Of a DNA stretch of 60,001 bases, positions 39,873 through 47,832 are shown one piece after another. The notes under the pieces were generated by a model. It worked only from the letters and a program-made list of their open reading frames with translations, had not been told where the DNA came from and ran no database searches. Origin of the DNA: Streptococcus sanguinis (GTDB taxonomy: Bacteria > Bacillota > Bacilli > Lactobacillales > Streptococcaceae). Every line of letters starts with the position of its first letter. Within the stretch, counting starts at the first letter, position 1. A program made the translations under genes and the position numbers. The stretch is from contig NZ_RJMM01000013.1 in NCBI RefSeq assembly GCF_003943655.1, positions 1-60,001 of the forward strand, read 5' to 3'.

Positions 39873-40844
39873 TCATAAAAGTGATGATAGGTCTTGAGCA
39901 ATCGTTTCCTTAGGCTGATTCAGGAGGATAGCTAAGAAGTCTTGGAAGAAGAGTGAGGGACTGACTTGAGTTGCAATATAGGCATTGGCTGGTTTATGAT
40001 AGAAGTCATAAGCATCAACCACAGTCTGTCCAAGAGCAATGCCTTCGGTTACGACTTCAACATAGGAGTCGAAGCCCATACAAAGGTCCTCATGCAGAAA
40101 ATGAGCAATAGCCAGGGGATCATTGATAACACAGCCGATGATGTGTTCATATTCCCAGTGGAAGTCCCAGTAGAAACGCGTGATACGGCCGACAAACTCA
40201 GCTACTTCTGGCTGTAGGAAACGCATGTACTCTAATAGATTGGGGGTGAGGACGATGGCGCGTGTGACATCCAGTCCCACCATCTCGATTTTTCGGCCTA
40301 ACTTTTGATAGACAAATTGAGCGGCGTGTGGGTCACACCAGTAGTTATACTCGGCTACAGGTGAGCAGTTGCCATGAGATTTGTAGCTGCCGCCCATGCT
40401 GACAAAGCGTTTGATATGTTTTCCAATTTGGGGATTTTGCTTTATAGCCATTGCTAGATTAGTCAATGGTCCTAAGGTGATAAGGGAAGTGTCCTGAGTC
40501 TTCTGGAAATAGGTAGCCAGAAATTCAGAGGCTTTCTGAGATTGGGGCTGACAATTGCTTGTCCGATTGATTCTGCTCTCGCCTAAACCATCCATACCGT
40601 GGGTATCTTGAGCTGAAACGAAGTTACGGACTAGAGGCTTGTCTGCACCTGCATAGACTGGGATATCTAACCGATTCAGTTTTTCTAATATTTTAAAGGC
40701 ATTTTCAACACCAAGGTCTACTGGGACATTTCCAGCAACGATGGTTAGTGCTACTACTTCTAGATCGGGATGTTGAATGGCATAGATTAGGGCTAGACTA
40801 TCATCTATACCAGGGTCACAGTCGATAATGATTTTTCTTTTCAT
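39873..40844 (-). CDS. Nucleoside hydrolase (inosine-uridine preferring type)
   Basis: The 323-residue enzyme splits ribonucleosides into base and ribose. It carries the calcium-binding N-terminal signature KIIIDCDPGIDDSLAL and the conserved THGMDGLG loop. A second Asp-containing region is in the C-terminal part (HIIGCVINDPLAIAHFL). The start at 40844 follows AAGGAGA; the longer in-frame reading lacks a ribosome site. With the ECF S component it forms a salvage pair: uptake and cleavage (inference). Confidence 0.92.
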   Translation of the reverse strand: MKRKIIIDCDPGIDDSLALIYAIQHPDLEVVALTIVAGNVPVDLGVENAFKILEKLNRLDIPVYAGADKPLVRNFVSAQDTHGMDGLGESRINRTSNCQPQSQKASEFLATYFQKTQDTSLITLGPLTNLAMAIKQNPQIGKHIKRFVSMGGSYKSHGNCSPVAEYNYWCDPHAAQFVYQKLGRKIEMVGLDVTRAIVLTPNLLEYMRFLQPEVAEFVGRITRFYWDFHWEYEHIIGCVINDPLAIAHFLHEDLCMGFDSYVEVVTEGIALGQTVVDAYDFYHKPANAYIATQVSPSLFFQDFLAILLNQPKETIAQDLSSLL

Positions 40845-40868
40845 GAGTTCTCCTTTGCATATATAAAA

Positions 40869-40897
40869 ATGAGGCTGAGACAATCGGTCTCAACCTC
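40869..40897. repeat. Second copy of the GAGGCTG hairpin element
   Basis: GAGGCTGAGAC and GTCTCAACCTC pair around AATCG. It resembles the first hairpin at 25168. A further dyad CTGTCT...AGACAG (40901-40925) and TTTATAT-ACA-ATATAAA (near 40950) follow. The rest of this 297-base gap is AT-rich without a supported gene. Confidence 0.55.
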
Positions 40898-41103
40898 TTA
40901 ACTGTCTGCCTAATCGATTAGACAGCAAAAAAACTATGCGCAAGACATTTTATATACAATATAAAGGCACTTAGTTTTTTATTCTGGGAAGTTTTCGAAC
41001 CAGTCCAAAACCGAGGTTTTGATTTCTCTATTTTTCTATCATAAATAAAAATAAGGAAAAAGTCAATGGGAGTAAGCCTAACATGGTCACCCCCATCTTT
41101 TTA

Positions 41104-41112
41104 TGGTATAAT
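41104..41112 (+). promoter_or_regulatory. Extended -10 of ridA
   Basis: TGGTATAAT, about 30 bases before the ATG; a weak TGGTCA lies at the -35 distance. Confidence 0.55.
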
Positions 41113-41141
41113 GAAAAAAATAAGTAGGAGAAGTGATAATT

Positions 41142-41522
41142 ATGGCAAAAACGATTCATACAGACAAAGCACCAGCAGCGATTGGACCTTATGTTCAAGG
41201 AAAAATTGTGGGCAATCTTTTATTTGCGAGCGGGCAGATTCCTTTGTCTCCTGAAACTGGAGAAATCATTGGGACAACTATTGAAGAGCAAACCCAGCAG
41301 GTACTGAAAAATGTTTCAGCCATTTTGGAAGCTGCTGGAACAGACTTTGACCATGTAGTCAAGGCTACTTGCTTCTTGAGCGATATCGATGATTTTGTGG
41401 CATTTAATGAAGTTTATAAAACAGCTTTTACAGAAGCATTTCCAGCTCGCTCGGCAGTAGAAGTGGCTCGCCTACCTAAGGATGTGAAGATTGAGATTGA
41501 GGTTATTGCCGAGATTCTCTAA
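41142..41522 (+). CDS. ridA: RidA family enamine/imine deaminase
   Basis: RidA hydrolyses reactive 2-aminoacrylate and other enamines released by PLP enzymes. The 126-residue protein has the family motifs GPYVQGKIV, LFASGQIPLSPETGEI, and the substrate-binding Arg in PARSAVEVARLP (about residue 105). Start 41142 (MAKTIHTDKAPAAIGP) is chosen over a GTG at 41133 that touches the GGAGAA site. A short GCTG/CAGC hairpin with a T run follows before rapZ and may reduce read-through. Confidence 0.95.
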   Translation: MAKTIHTDKAPAAIGPYVQGKIVGNLLFASGQIPLSPETGEIIGTTIEEQTQQVLKNVSAILEAAGTDFDHVVKATCFLSDIDDFVAFNEVYKTAFTEAFPARSAVEVARLPKDVKIEIEVIAEIL

Positions 41523-41576
41523 AAAGTGCTGGAGAAAACAGCTTTTTGACGGATTCTATCTGATGAAAGGATTATT

Positions 41577-42467
41577 ATGTCTGAGAAGAAAATTCAGCTT
41601 GTCATTGTGACTGGAATGAGCGGGGCGGGGAAAACCGTAGCCATCCAGTCCTTTGAAGACTTAGGTTATTTTACCATTGATAATATGCCGCCAACTCTGG
41701 TGCCGAAGTTCTTGCAGCTGGTCGAAGGGACTACTGACAATGATAAATTGGCTCTGGTTGTCGATATGCGCAGCCGTTCCTTCTTTATGCAAATCCAGCC
41801 TGTTTTGGATGAATTAGAGCAAAATGAGAACATTGATTTTAAGATTCTTTTCCTAGATGCGGCGGATAAGGAGTTAGTAGCTCGTTACAAGGAAACGCGT
41901 CGCAGCCATCCGCTTGCAGCTGATGGACGGATTTTAGATGGGATTAAACTGGAGCGCGAACTCTTAGCACCTCTGAAAAATCTTAGTCAGAATGTTGTGG
42001 ACACAACAGATTTGACACCACGGGAGCTCAGAAAGACCATCTCTGAGCAATTCTCAAATCAGGACGAGATGCACAGTTTCCGCATTGAGGTCATGAGTTT
42101 TGGTTTCAAATATGGTCTGCCTTTGGATGCAGACTTGGTCTTTGATGTGCGCTTTCTGCCAAATCCCTACTATAAACCTGAGCTGCGCAATCAAACTGGC
42201 TTGGACAAGGATGTCTTTGATTATGTCATGAACCATGCCGAGTCAGAAGAATTTTACCAGCATCTGCTGGGCTTGATTGAGCCAATCTTGCCGGGCTATC
42301 AGAAGGAAGGCAAGTCTATCCTGACCATTGCAGTGGGCTGTACGGGCGGTCAGCACCGCAGTGTAGCCTTTGCTCAGCGTTTAGCAGATGATTTGGCTAA
42401 AAATTGGCCGGTCAATGCCAGTCACCGCGACAAAAACCGACGGAAAGAAACGGTGAACCGCTCATGA
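41577..42467 (+). CDS. rapZ: RapZ/YvcJ nucleotide-binding protein
   Basis: The 296-residue P-loop protein has Walker [13 protein letters not shown] near residue 13 and the C-terminal [20 protein letters not shown] motif. In enteric bacteria RapZ directs RNase E to the GlmZ small RNA; in Firmicutes the partner is unknown and links to competence and the cell wall have been described. It overlaps yvcK by ATGA. The rapZ-yvcK-whiA order is conserved across Gram-positives. Confidence 0.95.
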   Translation: MSEKKIQLVIVTGMSGAGKTVAIQSFEDLGYFTIDNMPPTLVPKFLQLVEGTTDNDKLALVVDMRSRSFFMQIQPVLDELEQNENIDFKILFLDAADKELVARYKETRRSHPLAADGRILDGIKLERELLAPLKNLSQNVVDTTDLTPRELRKTISEQFSNQDEMHSFRIEVMSFGFKYGLPLDADLVFDVRFLPNPYYKPELRNQTGLDKDVFDYVMNHAESEEFYQHLLGLIEPILPGYQKEGKSILTIAVGCTGGQHRSVAFAQRLADDLAKNWPVNASHRDKNRRKETVNRS

Positions 42468-43441
42468 GAAAGCCAAGAATTACAGTCATCGGCGGTGGAA
42501 CAGGGATTTCTGTTATTTTAGACAGCCTGCGTAAAAAAGACGTAGAGATTACAGCTATTGTCACAGTAGCAGATGATGGAGGCAGTTCTGGTGAGCTGAG
42601 GAAAAACATCCAGCAGCTGACACCGCCGGGTGATTTGCGAAATGTCTTAGTAGCCATGTCCGATATGCCAAAGTTCTATGAGAAGGTCTTCCAGTATCGC
42701 TTTGCAGAAGGAGACGGCGTTCTAGCGGGGCATCCTTTGGGCAATCTGATTATTGCCGGTATTTCCGAAATGCAGGGCTCAACCTATAATGCCATGCAGC
42801 TTTTGACCAAGTTCTTCCATACGACAGGAAAAATCTACCCTTCTAGCGATACCCCTCTAACTCTGCATGCTGTGTTTGCAGATGGGACGGAAGTTGTAGG
42901 TGAGAGCAATCTGACCAGCAAGAGCGGGATGATTGAGCGGGTTTATGTGACCAATACCTATGATGACAAGAAGCCTGCTGCCAGTAAAAAGGTAGTCGAG
43001 AGCATCTTAGAGAGCGATATGGTGGTTCTGGGACCGGGTTCTCTATTTACCTCTATCTTGCCTAATCTCGTTATCGAGGAAATTGGCCAGGCTCTTCTAG
43101 ACACCAAAGCAGAAGTGGCCTATGTCTGCAATATCATGACCCAGCGCGGCGAAACAGAGCATTTTTCGGACAGCGACCACGTCCAAGTCCTGCACCGTCA
43201 TTTAGGCAGGAATTTTGTAGATACAGTCTTGGTTAATATCGAACCTGTCCCTCATGAGTATATGGACAGTAACCAGTTTGACGAATATCTGGTACAGGTA
43301 GAGCATGATTTTCAGGGGTTACAAGAGCAGGTTCCGCGCGTTATTTCTTCGAACTTTCTTCGTTTGGAAAATGGCGGAGCTTTCCATGACGGCGAGCTAG
43401 TCGTTGACGAATTGATGCAGATTATACAGGTACGCAAATGA
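42464..43441 (+). CDS. yvcK: YvcK/CofD-like gluconeogenesis and morphology factor
   Basis: The 325-residue protein begins [19 protein letters not shown], a CofD-like nucleotide-sugar-binding fold, with [12 protein letters not shown] and [10 protein letters not shown]. In Bacillus the homologue binds UDP-GlcNAc and is needed for cell shape on gluconeogenic carbon. The ATG at 42464 overlaps the rapZ stop, and the gene overlaps whiA by ATGA, so all three are coupled. Confidence 0.94.
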   Translation: MRKPRITVIGGGTGISVILDSLRKKDVEITAIVTVADDGGSSGELRKNIQQLTPPGDLRNVLVAMSDMPKFYEKVFQYRFAEGDGVLAGHPLGNLIIAGISEMQGSTYNAMQLLTKFFHTTGKIYPSSDTPLTLHAVFADGTEVVGESNLTSKSGMIERVYVTNTYDDKKPAASKKVVESILESDMVVLGPGSLFTSILPNLVIEEIGQALLDTKAEVAYVCNIMTQRGETEHFSDSDHVQVLHRHLGRNFVDTVLVNIEPVPHEYMDSNQFDEYLVQVEHDFQGLQEQVPRVISSNFLRLENGGAFHDGELVVDELMQIIQVRK

Positions 43442-44349
43442 GTTTTACAGTAAAAGTAAAAGAAGAACTGCTGAGTCTGGCAAGCAGAGATAAAAATGAG
43501 CTGTCAGCCATGATCAAGATGTCTGGCAGTCTGGGCTTGGCCAGCAGTGGTTTGACCCTGTCTGTCACAACAGAAAATGCCAAGATTGCTCGCCATCTCT
43601 ATGAGTTGCTGTCGGACCTTTATCAGGTCAAGTCAGAAATCCGCCACCATCAGAAGACCAATCTGCGCAAGAACCGTGTATACACAGTATTTCTGGATCA
43701 GAAAGTGGAAGAAATACTTTCGGACCTGCACTTGGCTGACTCCTTTTTTGGTATCGAGGCAGGGATTGACCAGGCCATTTTGTCAGATGACGAAGCCAGC
43801 CGAGCCTACCTACGGGGAGCCTTCCTCTCAAATGGCAGCATGCGGGAGCCTGACTCAGGTAAGTACCAGCTGGAAATCCTGTCCGTTTATCTGGATCATG
43901 CTGAGGATTTGGCTGCCTTGATGCGCCGTTTTCTGCTGGATGCCAAGACCATCGAGCGCAAGAAAGGAGCTGTTACTTATCTGCAGCGGGCTGAGGACAT
44001 CATGGATTTTCTCATTGTCATCGGTGCTATGGAAGCCATGGCTGAGTTTGAATCTCTTAAGCTTATGCGGGAAGCGCGCAATGACCTCAATCGTGCCAAT
44101 AATGCGGAGACAGCAAACATCGCTCGAACAGTCACAGCCAGTATGAAAACCATCAATAATATTGCCAAAATCAGCGATAATATTGGCATTGAGAGTCTAC
44201 CTGTAGACCTGCAGGAGGTTGCCCAGCTTCGCATCCAGCATCCAGACTACTCCATCCAGCAGCTAGCTGATAGTCTGAGCCGGCCACTGACCAAGAGCGG
44301 AGTCAATCATCGCTTGAGAAAAATCAATAAAATCGCAGATGAATTATAA
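43438..44349 (+). CDS. whiA: WhiA-type DNA-binding protein
   Basis: The 303-residue protein combines an N-terminal LAGLIDADG-like fold without nuclease function ([45 protein letters not shown]) and a C-terminal helix-turn-helix ([42 protein letters not shown]). Known roles are sporulation control in Streptomyces and cell division or chromosome segregation in Bacillus. Last gene of the rapZ operon, with a terminator directly after. Confidence 0.95.
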   Translation: MSFTVKVKEELLSLASRDKNELSAMIKMSGSLGLASSGLTLSVTTENAKIARHLYELLSDLYQVKSEIRHHQKTNLRKNRVYTVFLDQKVEEILSDLHLADSFFGIEAGIDQAILSDDEASRAYLRGAFLSNGSMREPDSGKYQLEILSVYLDHAEDLAALMRRFLLDAKTIERKKGAVTYLQRAEDIMDFLIVIGAMEAMAEFESLKLMREARNDLNRANNAETANIARTVTASMKTINNIAKISDNIGIESLPVDLQEVAQLRIQHPDYSIQQLADSLSRPLTKSGVNHRLRKINKIADEL

Positions 44350-44350
44350 A

Positions 44351-44384
44351 AGCTGCTGAGCTTGAGCTCGGCAGCTGTTTTTTT
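44351..44384. terminator. Bidirectional terminator between whiA and the FNR-type gene
   Basis: AGCTGCTGAGCT pairs with AGCTCGGCAGCT around TG, with a T run on the plus side and AAAA (TTTT on the minus strand) on the other. The minus-strand gene's stop lies at its edge. Confidence 0.85.
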
Positions 44385-45351
44385 ATAGGCTTGTAGAATG
44401 TTTGGGTTGGACTTTTTGCTCAGGATAGATATGGTTAATGGCATTGTTGACAGCAGTAGGTGCCTCACCTAGCCCAGTCGCAATCAGGTCAATCTTCCCC
44501 TCGTAGCTGCAGCAGTCACCAGCTGCATAGATACCTGGCACAGAAGTTTCTTGCTTGCTATTGACCAAAATCTTGTGACGGTTGAGCTCCAGGCCCCAAT
44601 TTTTAAGATTGCCGACAGAGGATTTAAAACCGTAGTTGACAAAGAGGTGATCCAGAGGCAGAAGCTGACTTTCCTCTCCCTTGACTTGGCTGATTTCCAA
44701 GTGGGTTATCTTGCCATTTTCGCCGACCAATCGACTCGGAACAAAAGGTGTCTTAATCTCAACGCTAGAAGCCTTGAGTTCTTCTACGCTATGCTCCAAA
44801 GCTCGGAAGTTGTCCCGACGATGAACCAGACTGGTGTCTGCAATTTTTTCAAAAGCTAGCGACCAGTCAACAGCCGAGTCGCCGCCGCCCAGAACAACCA
44901 CCTTTTTCCCAGCGTACTGGCTGATGTTTGAAACATGATAGTGGAGGTTGCTGTAGCTTTCAGCATCGTCTAACTCCAAAGCTCTCGGTTTGAAGGCGCC
45001 ACCTCCCATTGCGATGATGATGGTTTTGGTCTGATGCTGGGCTTGAGAAGTCGTGATGGTGAAGCCATCATCAGATTTAGTGATATCCAGAACTGTTTCA
45101 TTGAGGCAAATCTCAGTCTGGAAAGTTTCCAGCTGCTCAATCAGACGCTGTGTCAGCTCTTCGCCACTTAGATTGGTAAAGCCCGGCACATCCAGAATCT
45201 TCTTCTCTGGATAGAGAATGGCTGGCTGACCGCCCAGTTGAGGCAGGGAATCAATGATTTTAACCTTGGCTTGGCGCAGATGGGCGTAAAAAGCTGCGAA
45301 TAGGCCAACCGGACCGCCACCGACTATCGTAATATCATACAGTTCAGACAT
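44383..45351 (-). CDS. Ferredoxin/flavodoxin-NADP+ reductase, thioredoxin-reductase-like type
   Basis: The 322-residue flavoprotein has the FAD site ITIVGGGPVGLFAAFYAHLRQ, the NADP site VVVLGGGDSAVDWSLAF and the C-terminal FAD motif GIYAAGDCCSYEGKIDLIATGLGEAPTAVNNA. It lacks the CxxC redox pair of thioredoxin reductase, which places it in the TrxR-like FNR group (YumC type). The ATG at 45351 follows GAGGAAG; an earlier in-frame start has no ribosome site. The minus-strand promoter -10 TACAAT lies at 45387-45392. Confidence 0.92.
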   Translation of the reverse strand: MSELYDITIVGGGPVGLFAAFYAHLRQAKVKIIDSLPQLGGQPAILYPEKKILDVPGFTNLSGEELTQRLIEQLETFQTEICLNETVLDITKSDDGFTITTSQAQHQTKTIIIAMGGGAFKPRALELDDAESYSNLHYHVSNISQYAGKKVVVLGGGDSAVDWSLAFEKIADTSLVHRRDNFRALEHSVEELKASSVEIKTPFVPSRLVGENGKITHLEISQVKGEESQLLPLDHLFVNYGFKSSVGNLKNWGLELNRHKILVNSKQETSVPGIYAAGDCCSYEGKIDLIATGLGEAPTAVNNAINHIYPEQKVQPKHSTSL

Positions 45352-45436
45352 AATCTTCCTCAATCTTTTTAAAATAAACTAGCATTATTGTACCACAAAA
45401 GGGGGTTGAAATGTAAGCAAATGTTTTAAAGACATC

Positions 45437-45458
45437 TAAAAAGCCCCATTAGGGGCTT
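45437..45458 (-). terminator. Terminator after the RclA-like gene
   Basis: On the minus strand AAGCCCC-TAAT-GGGGCTT is followed by TTT. The sequence is symmetrical, with A and T tails on both sides. Confidence 0.85.
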
Positions 45459-45462
45459 AAAA

Positions 45463-46779
45463 TTAGATAGCAAATAAATCATTAAGGTTTTCAGCCAGCG
45501 TTGGGTGGGTGAAGATTTGCTTGCTCAAGTAGGTGTAAGGAATCTTATTATCCATGGCTACAGTCAGGATATTGATAATTTCCTGAGCTCCAGCTGAGAA
45601 GATAGTTGCCCCGACAATTTCCTTGGTTTCAGTGTTGACAACAGCCTTGAAAGCACCGCGTAAGTCAGCATTGACATGTCCACGAGGCATTGCTGCGACT
45701 GGAATCTCCTTCACTGCAATCGGCAGTCCTTGCTCTTGGGCTTCCTTTTCAGTCAATCCGATTTGAGCCAAAGGTGGTGTGATGAACATGCTGGTAGGGA
45801 CGTTTTTACGGTCTTCCAGTGTGTAGCTGCCATCGCCAGCCAGATAGCTATAAAGGATACGGAAGTCATCCAGTGAAATATATGTGAACTGCAGACCGCC
45901 ATTGACATCGCCCGCTGCAAATACGCCAGGTACAGATGTTTCCAAGTGCTTGTTGACCTTGATAGCTCCGCGCTCTGTCAGCTCGATATCTGTATTTTCC
46001 AACTGCAATGGCTCAACATTGGGCTTACGGCCGGTAGCATAGAGCAGGGCGTCAAAACGAAACTCTCCATCCTCTGTCACAACGACAACTTCATCACCAT
46101 CATTTTTGACCTGTGTGGTGCGTACATTTTGTAAGAGCTGGATTCCGTCTTCTTCCATGTATTGCTTAGCTAGAGCAGCGATAGAAGGCTCAACTCGAGG
46201 GAGAAAGACAGGAGCAGCATCCAGCACAGTCACCTGACTGCCCAATTTGTTGTAGAGTCCAGCGAATTCTAGTCCGATGTTACCGCCGCCCAGAACTCCT
46301 AAACGTTTAGGAAGTTCCTTCAGATTTTGGATGCCAGTTGAGTCATATACGTGCTCGGTTTCAGTCAGTCCTGGAATTGGCAGGACATTGGAAACAGCAC
46401 CAGTATTGATGACAATAGTTTCAGCAGTCAGTTCCTCTTTCTCATCGCCAGCTGTGATTTCGATGACTTTATTGGAAAGGAAATGAGCTTCCGCATCGAT
46501 GATGTCAACACCAGCACCACTGATTGCTGCATAGTTCTTCCCGTTGAGACGGCTGGTTACAGCATTCTTTTCAGCCATGACTTGGTCGAAATCCAGGCCT
46601 TTTTCAGCTGCGACAAGCAGGGTCTTGGTTGGGATGCAGGCTATATTGATACAGGTTCCCCCGTACATAGCCTTGCTTCGCTCAATCAAAGCAACTTTTT
46701 TTCCTTGAGCCGCCATTTTGGCTGCCAATGTTTTACCGGCCTTCCCAAAGCCGATGACAATTAAATCATAGGTTAACAT
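45463..46779 (-). CDS. Pyridine nucleotide-disulfide oxidoreductase (RclA/mercuric-reductase-like)
   Basis: The 438-residue flavoprotein has the FAD site LIVIGFGKAGKTLAAKMAA and the redox-active CxxxxC pair in YGGTCINIACIPTK. The NAD(P) site is LGVLGGGNIGLEFAGLYNKLG, followed by FAAGDVNGGLQFTY and a dimerisation domain ending IFTHPTLAENLNDLF. It resembles RclA, the reactive-chlorine and copper-linked reductase, more than lipoamide or glutathione reductases; no lipoyl partner is nearby. A 7-bp dyad (CAGAAAT...ATTTCTG, 46822-46840) covers its -35 region and may be an operator. Confidence 0.85.
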   Translation of the reverse strand: MLTYDLIVIGFGKAGKTLAAKMAAQGKKVALIERSKAMYGGTCINIACIPTKTLLVAAEKGLDFDQVMAEKNAVTSRLNGKNYAAISGAGVDIIDAEAHFLSNKVIEITAGDEKEELTAETIVINTGAVSNVLPIPGLTETEHVYDSTGIQNLKELPKRLGVLGGGNIGLEFAGLYNKLGSQVTVLDAAPVFLPRVEPSIAALAKQYMEEDGIQLLQNVRTTQVKNDGDEVVVVTEDGEFRFDALLYATGRKPNVEPLQLENTDIELTERGAIKVNKHLETSVPGVFAAGDVNGGLQFTYISLDDFRILYSYLAGDGSYTLEDRKNVPTSMFITPPLAQIGLTEKEAQEQGLPIAVKEIPVAAMPRGHVNADLRGAFKAVVNTETKEIVGATIFSAGAQEIINILTVAMDNKIPYTYLSKQIFTHPTLAENLNDLFAI

Positions 46780-46804
46780 AATTTACCTCCATTTTTCAAA
46801 AAAG

Positions 46805-46840
46805 ATTGTATCATATCTAGTCAGAAATTGCTGATTTCTG
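46805..46840 (-). promoter_or_regulatory. Promoter and dyad of the RclA-like gene
   Basis: On the minus strand TGATACAAT gives an extended -10 (TACAAT at 46805-46810). The perfect dyad CAGAAAT-5-ATTTCTG at 46822-46840 covers the -35 position, as expected for a redox-responsive repressor or activator site. The regulator is unknown. Confidence 0.45.
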
Positions 46841-46928
46841 CTACGCTTTTTTTCTTCAGTATTTTTAGTCTTGTTTTTATACAGAATGTCCATTTTTGAG
46901 CAAGATTTTCGCAGTTCCAGTCAGTCTG

Positions 46929-46937
46929 TGTTATACT
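46929..46937 (+). promoter_or_regulatory. Extended -10 of the DUF1304 gene
   Basis: TGTTATACT about 30 bases before the ATG; no clear -35. Confidence 0.4.
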
Positions 46938-46967
46938 GAGTTTCGTTATATATTTTAGGGGGTTAAA

Positions 46968-47324
46968 ATGTCTATTATTACACTTATTTTGGCAAGCTTG
47001 GTTGCCTTGGAATTTTTCTATATCCTCTACCTGGAGACCATTGCAACGACTTCTGCAGCGACAGCTCGGGTTTTCGGTATGTCACAAGAGGAGTTGGAGC
47101 AGCAGTCAGTCAATACTCTTTTCAAAAATCAAGGAGTATACAACGGGCTGATAGCTGTTTTAGTGCTGATTGCGGCCTTTGTGCAGTCTAGTCCGGTTTG
47201 GCTGGGAATTTTTATGCTTTATATTATCTTGGTAGCAGCTTACGGTGCAGTGACCAGTGATCCCAAAATCCTGTTCAAACAGGGAGGGCTGGCTATGCTG
47301 ACCCTGCTTAGTTTATTTTTCTAA
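46968..47324 (+). CDS. DUF1304 membrane protein
   Basis: The 118-residue protein has four hydrophobic segments and the DUF1304 pattern (VALEFFYILYLETI; FGMSQEELEQQSVNTLFKNQGVYNGLIAV; AAYGAVTSDPKILFKQGGLAMLTLL). Function is unknown. The ATG is preceded by TAGGGGG. It is transcribed toward blaI but separated by about 115 bases that carry the blaI promoter. Confidence 0.82.
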   Translation: MSIITLILASLVALEFFYILYLETIATTSAATARVFGMSQEELEQQSVNTLFKNQGVYNGLIAVLVLIAAFVQSSPVWLGIFMLYIILVAAYGAVTSDPKILFKQGGLAMLTLLSLFF

Positions 47325-47369
47325 ATATAGTGAGGAAAATTGATTTCCCACTCTTTTTTTATATAATGA

Positions 47370-47398
47370 TTGACTTTTGTGTTAGACAAGTGTAGAAT
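47370..47398 (+). promoter_or_regulatory. blaI-like promoter with overlapping repressor dyad
   Basis: TTGACT (47370-47375), a 17-base spacer and TAGAAT (47393-47398). The dyad ACA-AG-TGT (47386-47393) ends on the first T of the -10. BlaI/MecI repressors recognise TACA-NN-TGTA type sites, so autoregulation is likely. The same geometry recurs at 49484-49512. Confidence 0.6.
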
Positions 47399-47439
47399 GA
47401 AATTAGAAATAGCATTAATTTAGAAAGCGCGTGGGAACG

Positions 47440-47817
47440 ATGAAAAGATCTATTAAACGTTTGCCAGACGGGGAATTTACTATTTTAAAGGTAATTTGGC
47501 AGCTGCCTACCCCGACGACCTCTGCCCGTATCATGGAAAAGCTGGGACCAGACAATCACTGGAAGCCCCAGACTTTGCTGACAGTCTTGGCTCGCTTAAC
47601 AGAAAAGGGCTTTTTAGAAAGTGTCCGCAAGGGGCGTGAAAGGCAGTATACAGTCTTGATCTCAGAAGATGAGTATCTGGAAGTTGAGGCTTCGGATTTC
47701 TTGAAGCGTCACAGCGGCCGTTCTATGGGCGGGTTTGTCAAAACACTCTTTTCTTCTAACTCCTTTTCGGAAAATGAATTGGATGAGCTGCGTAGTTTGC
47801 TCAACCAAGGAAAGTAG
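47440..47817 (+). CDS. blaI: BlaI/MecI/CopY-family repressor
   Basis: The 125-residue protein has the winged helix typical of BlaI (LPDGEFTILKVIWQLPTPTTSARIMEKL, then NHWKPQTLLTVLARLTEKGFLESVRKGRERQYTVL) and a C-terminal dimerisation helix. BlaI proteins bind dyads in promoters and are removed after proteolysis triggered by a membrane M56 protease. That protease is encoded 15 bases downstream. The ATG at 47440 is preferred to a GTG at 47431, which forms part of the GTGGGA ribosome site. The target is probably not a beta-lactamase: none is nearby. The symbol denotes family, not function. Confidence 0.88.
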   Translation: MKRSIKRLPDGEFTILKVIWQLPTPTTSARIMEKLGPDNHWKPQTLLTVLARLTEKGFLESVRKGRERQYTVLISEDEYLEVEASDFLKRHSGRSMGGFVKTLFSSNSFSENELDELRSLLNQGK

Positions 47818-47832
47818 GATGGAGGGATAAGC

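Noticed and set aside
41066-41254. 62-residue frame upstream of ridA
   Set aside because: It overlaps the ridA promoter and start in another frame and has no ribosome site.
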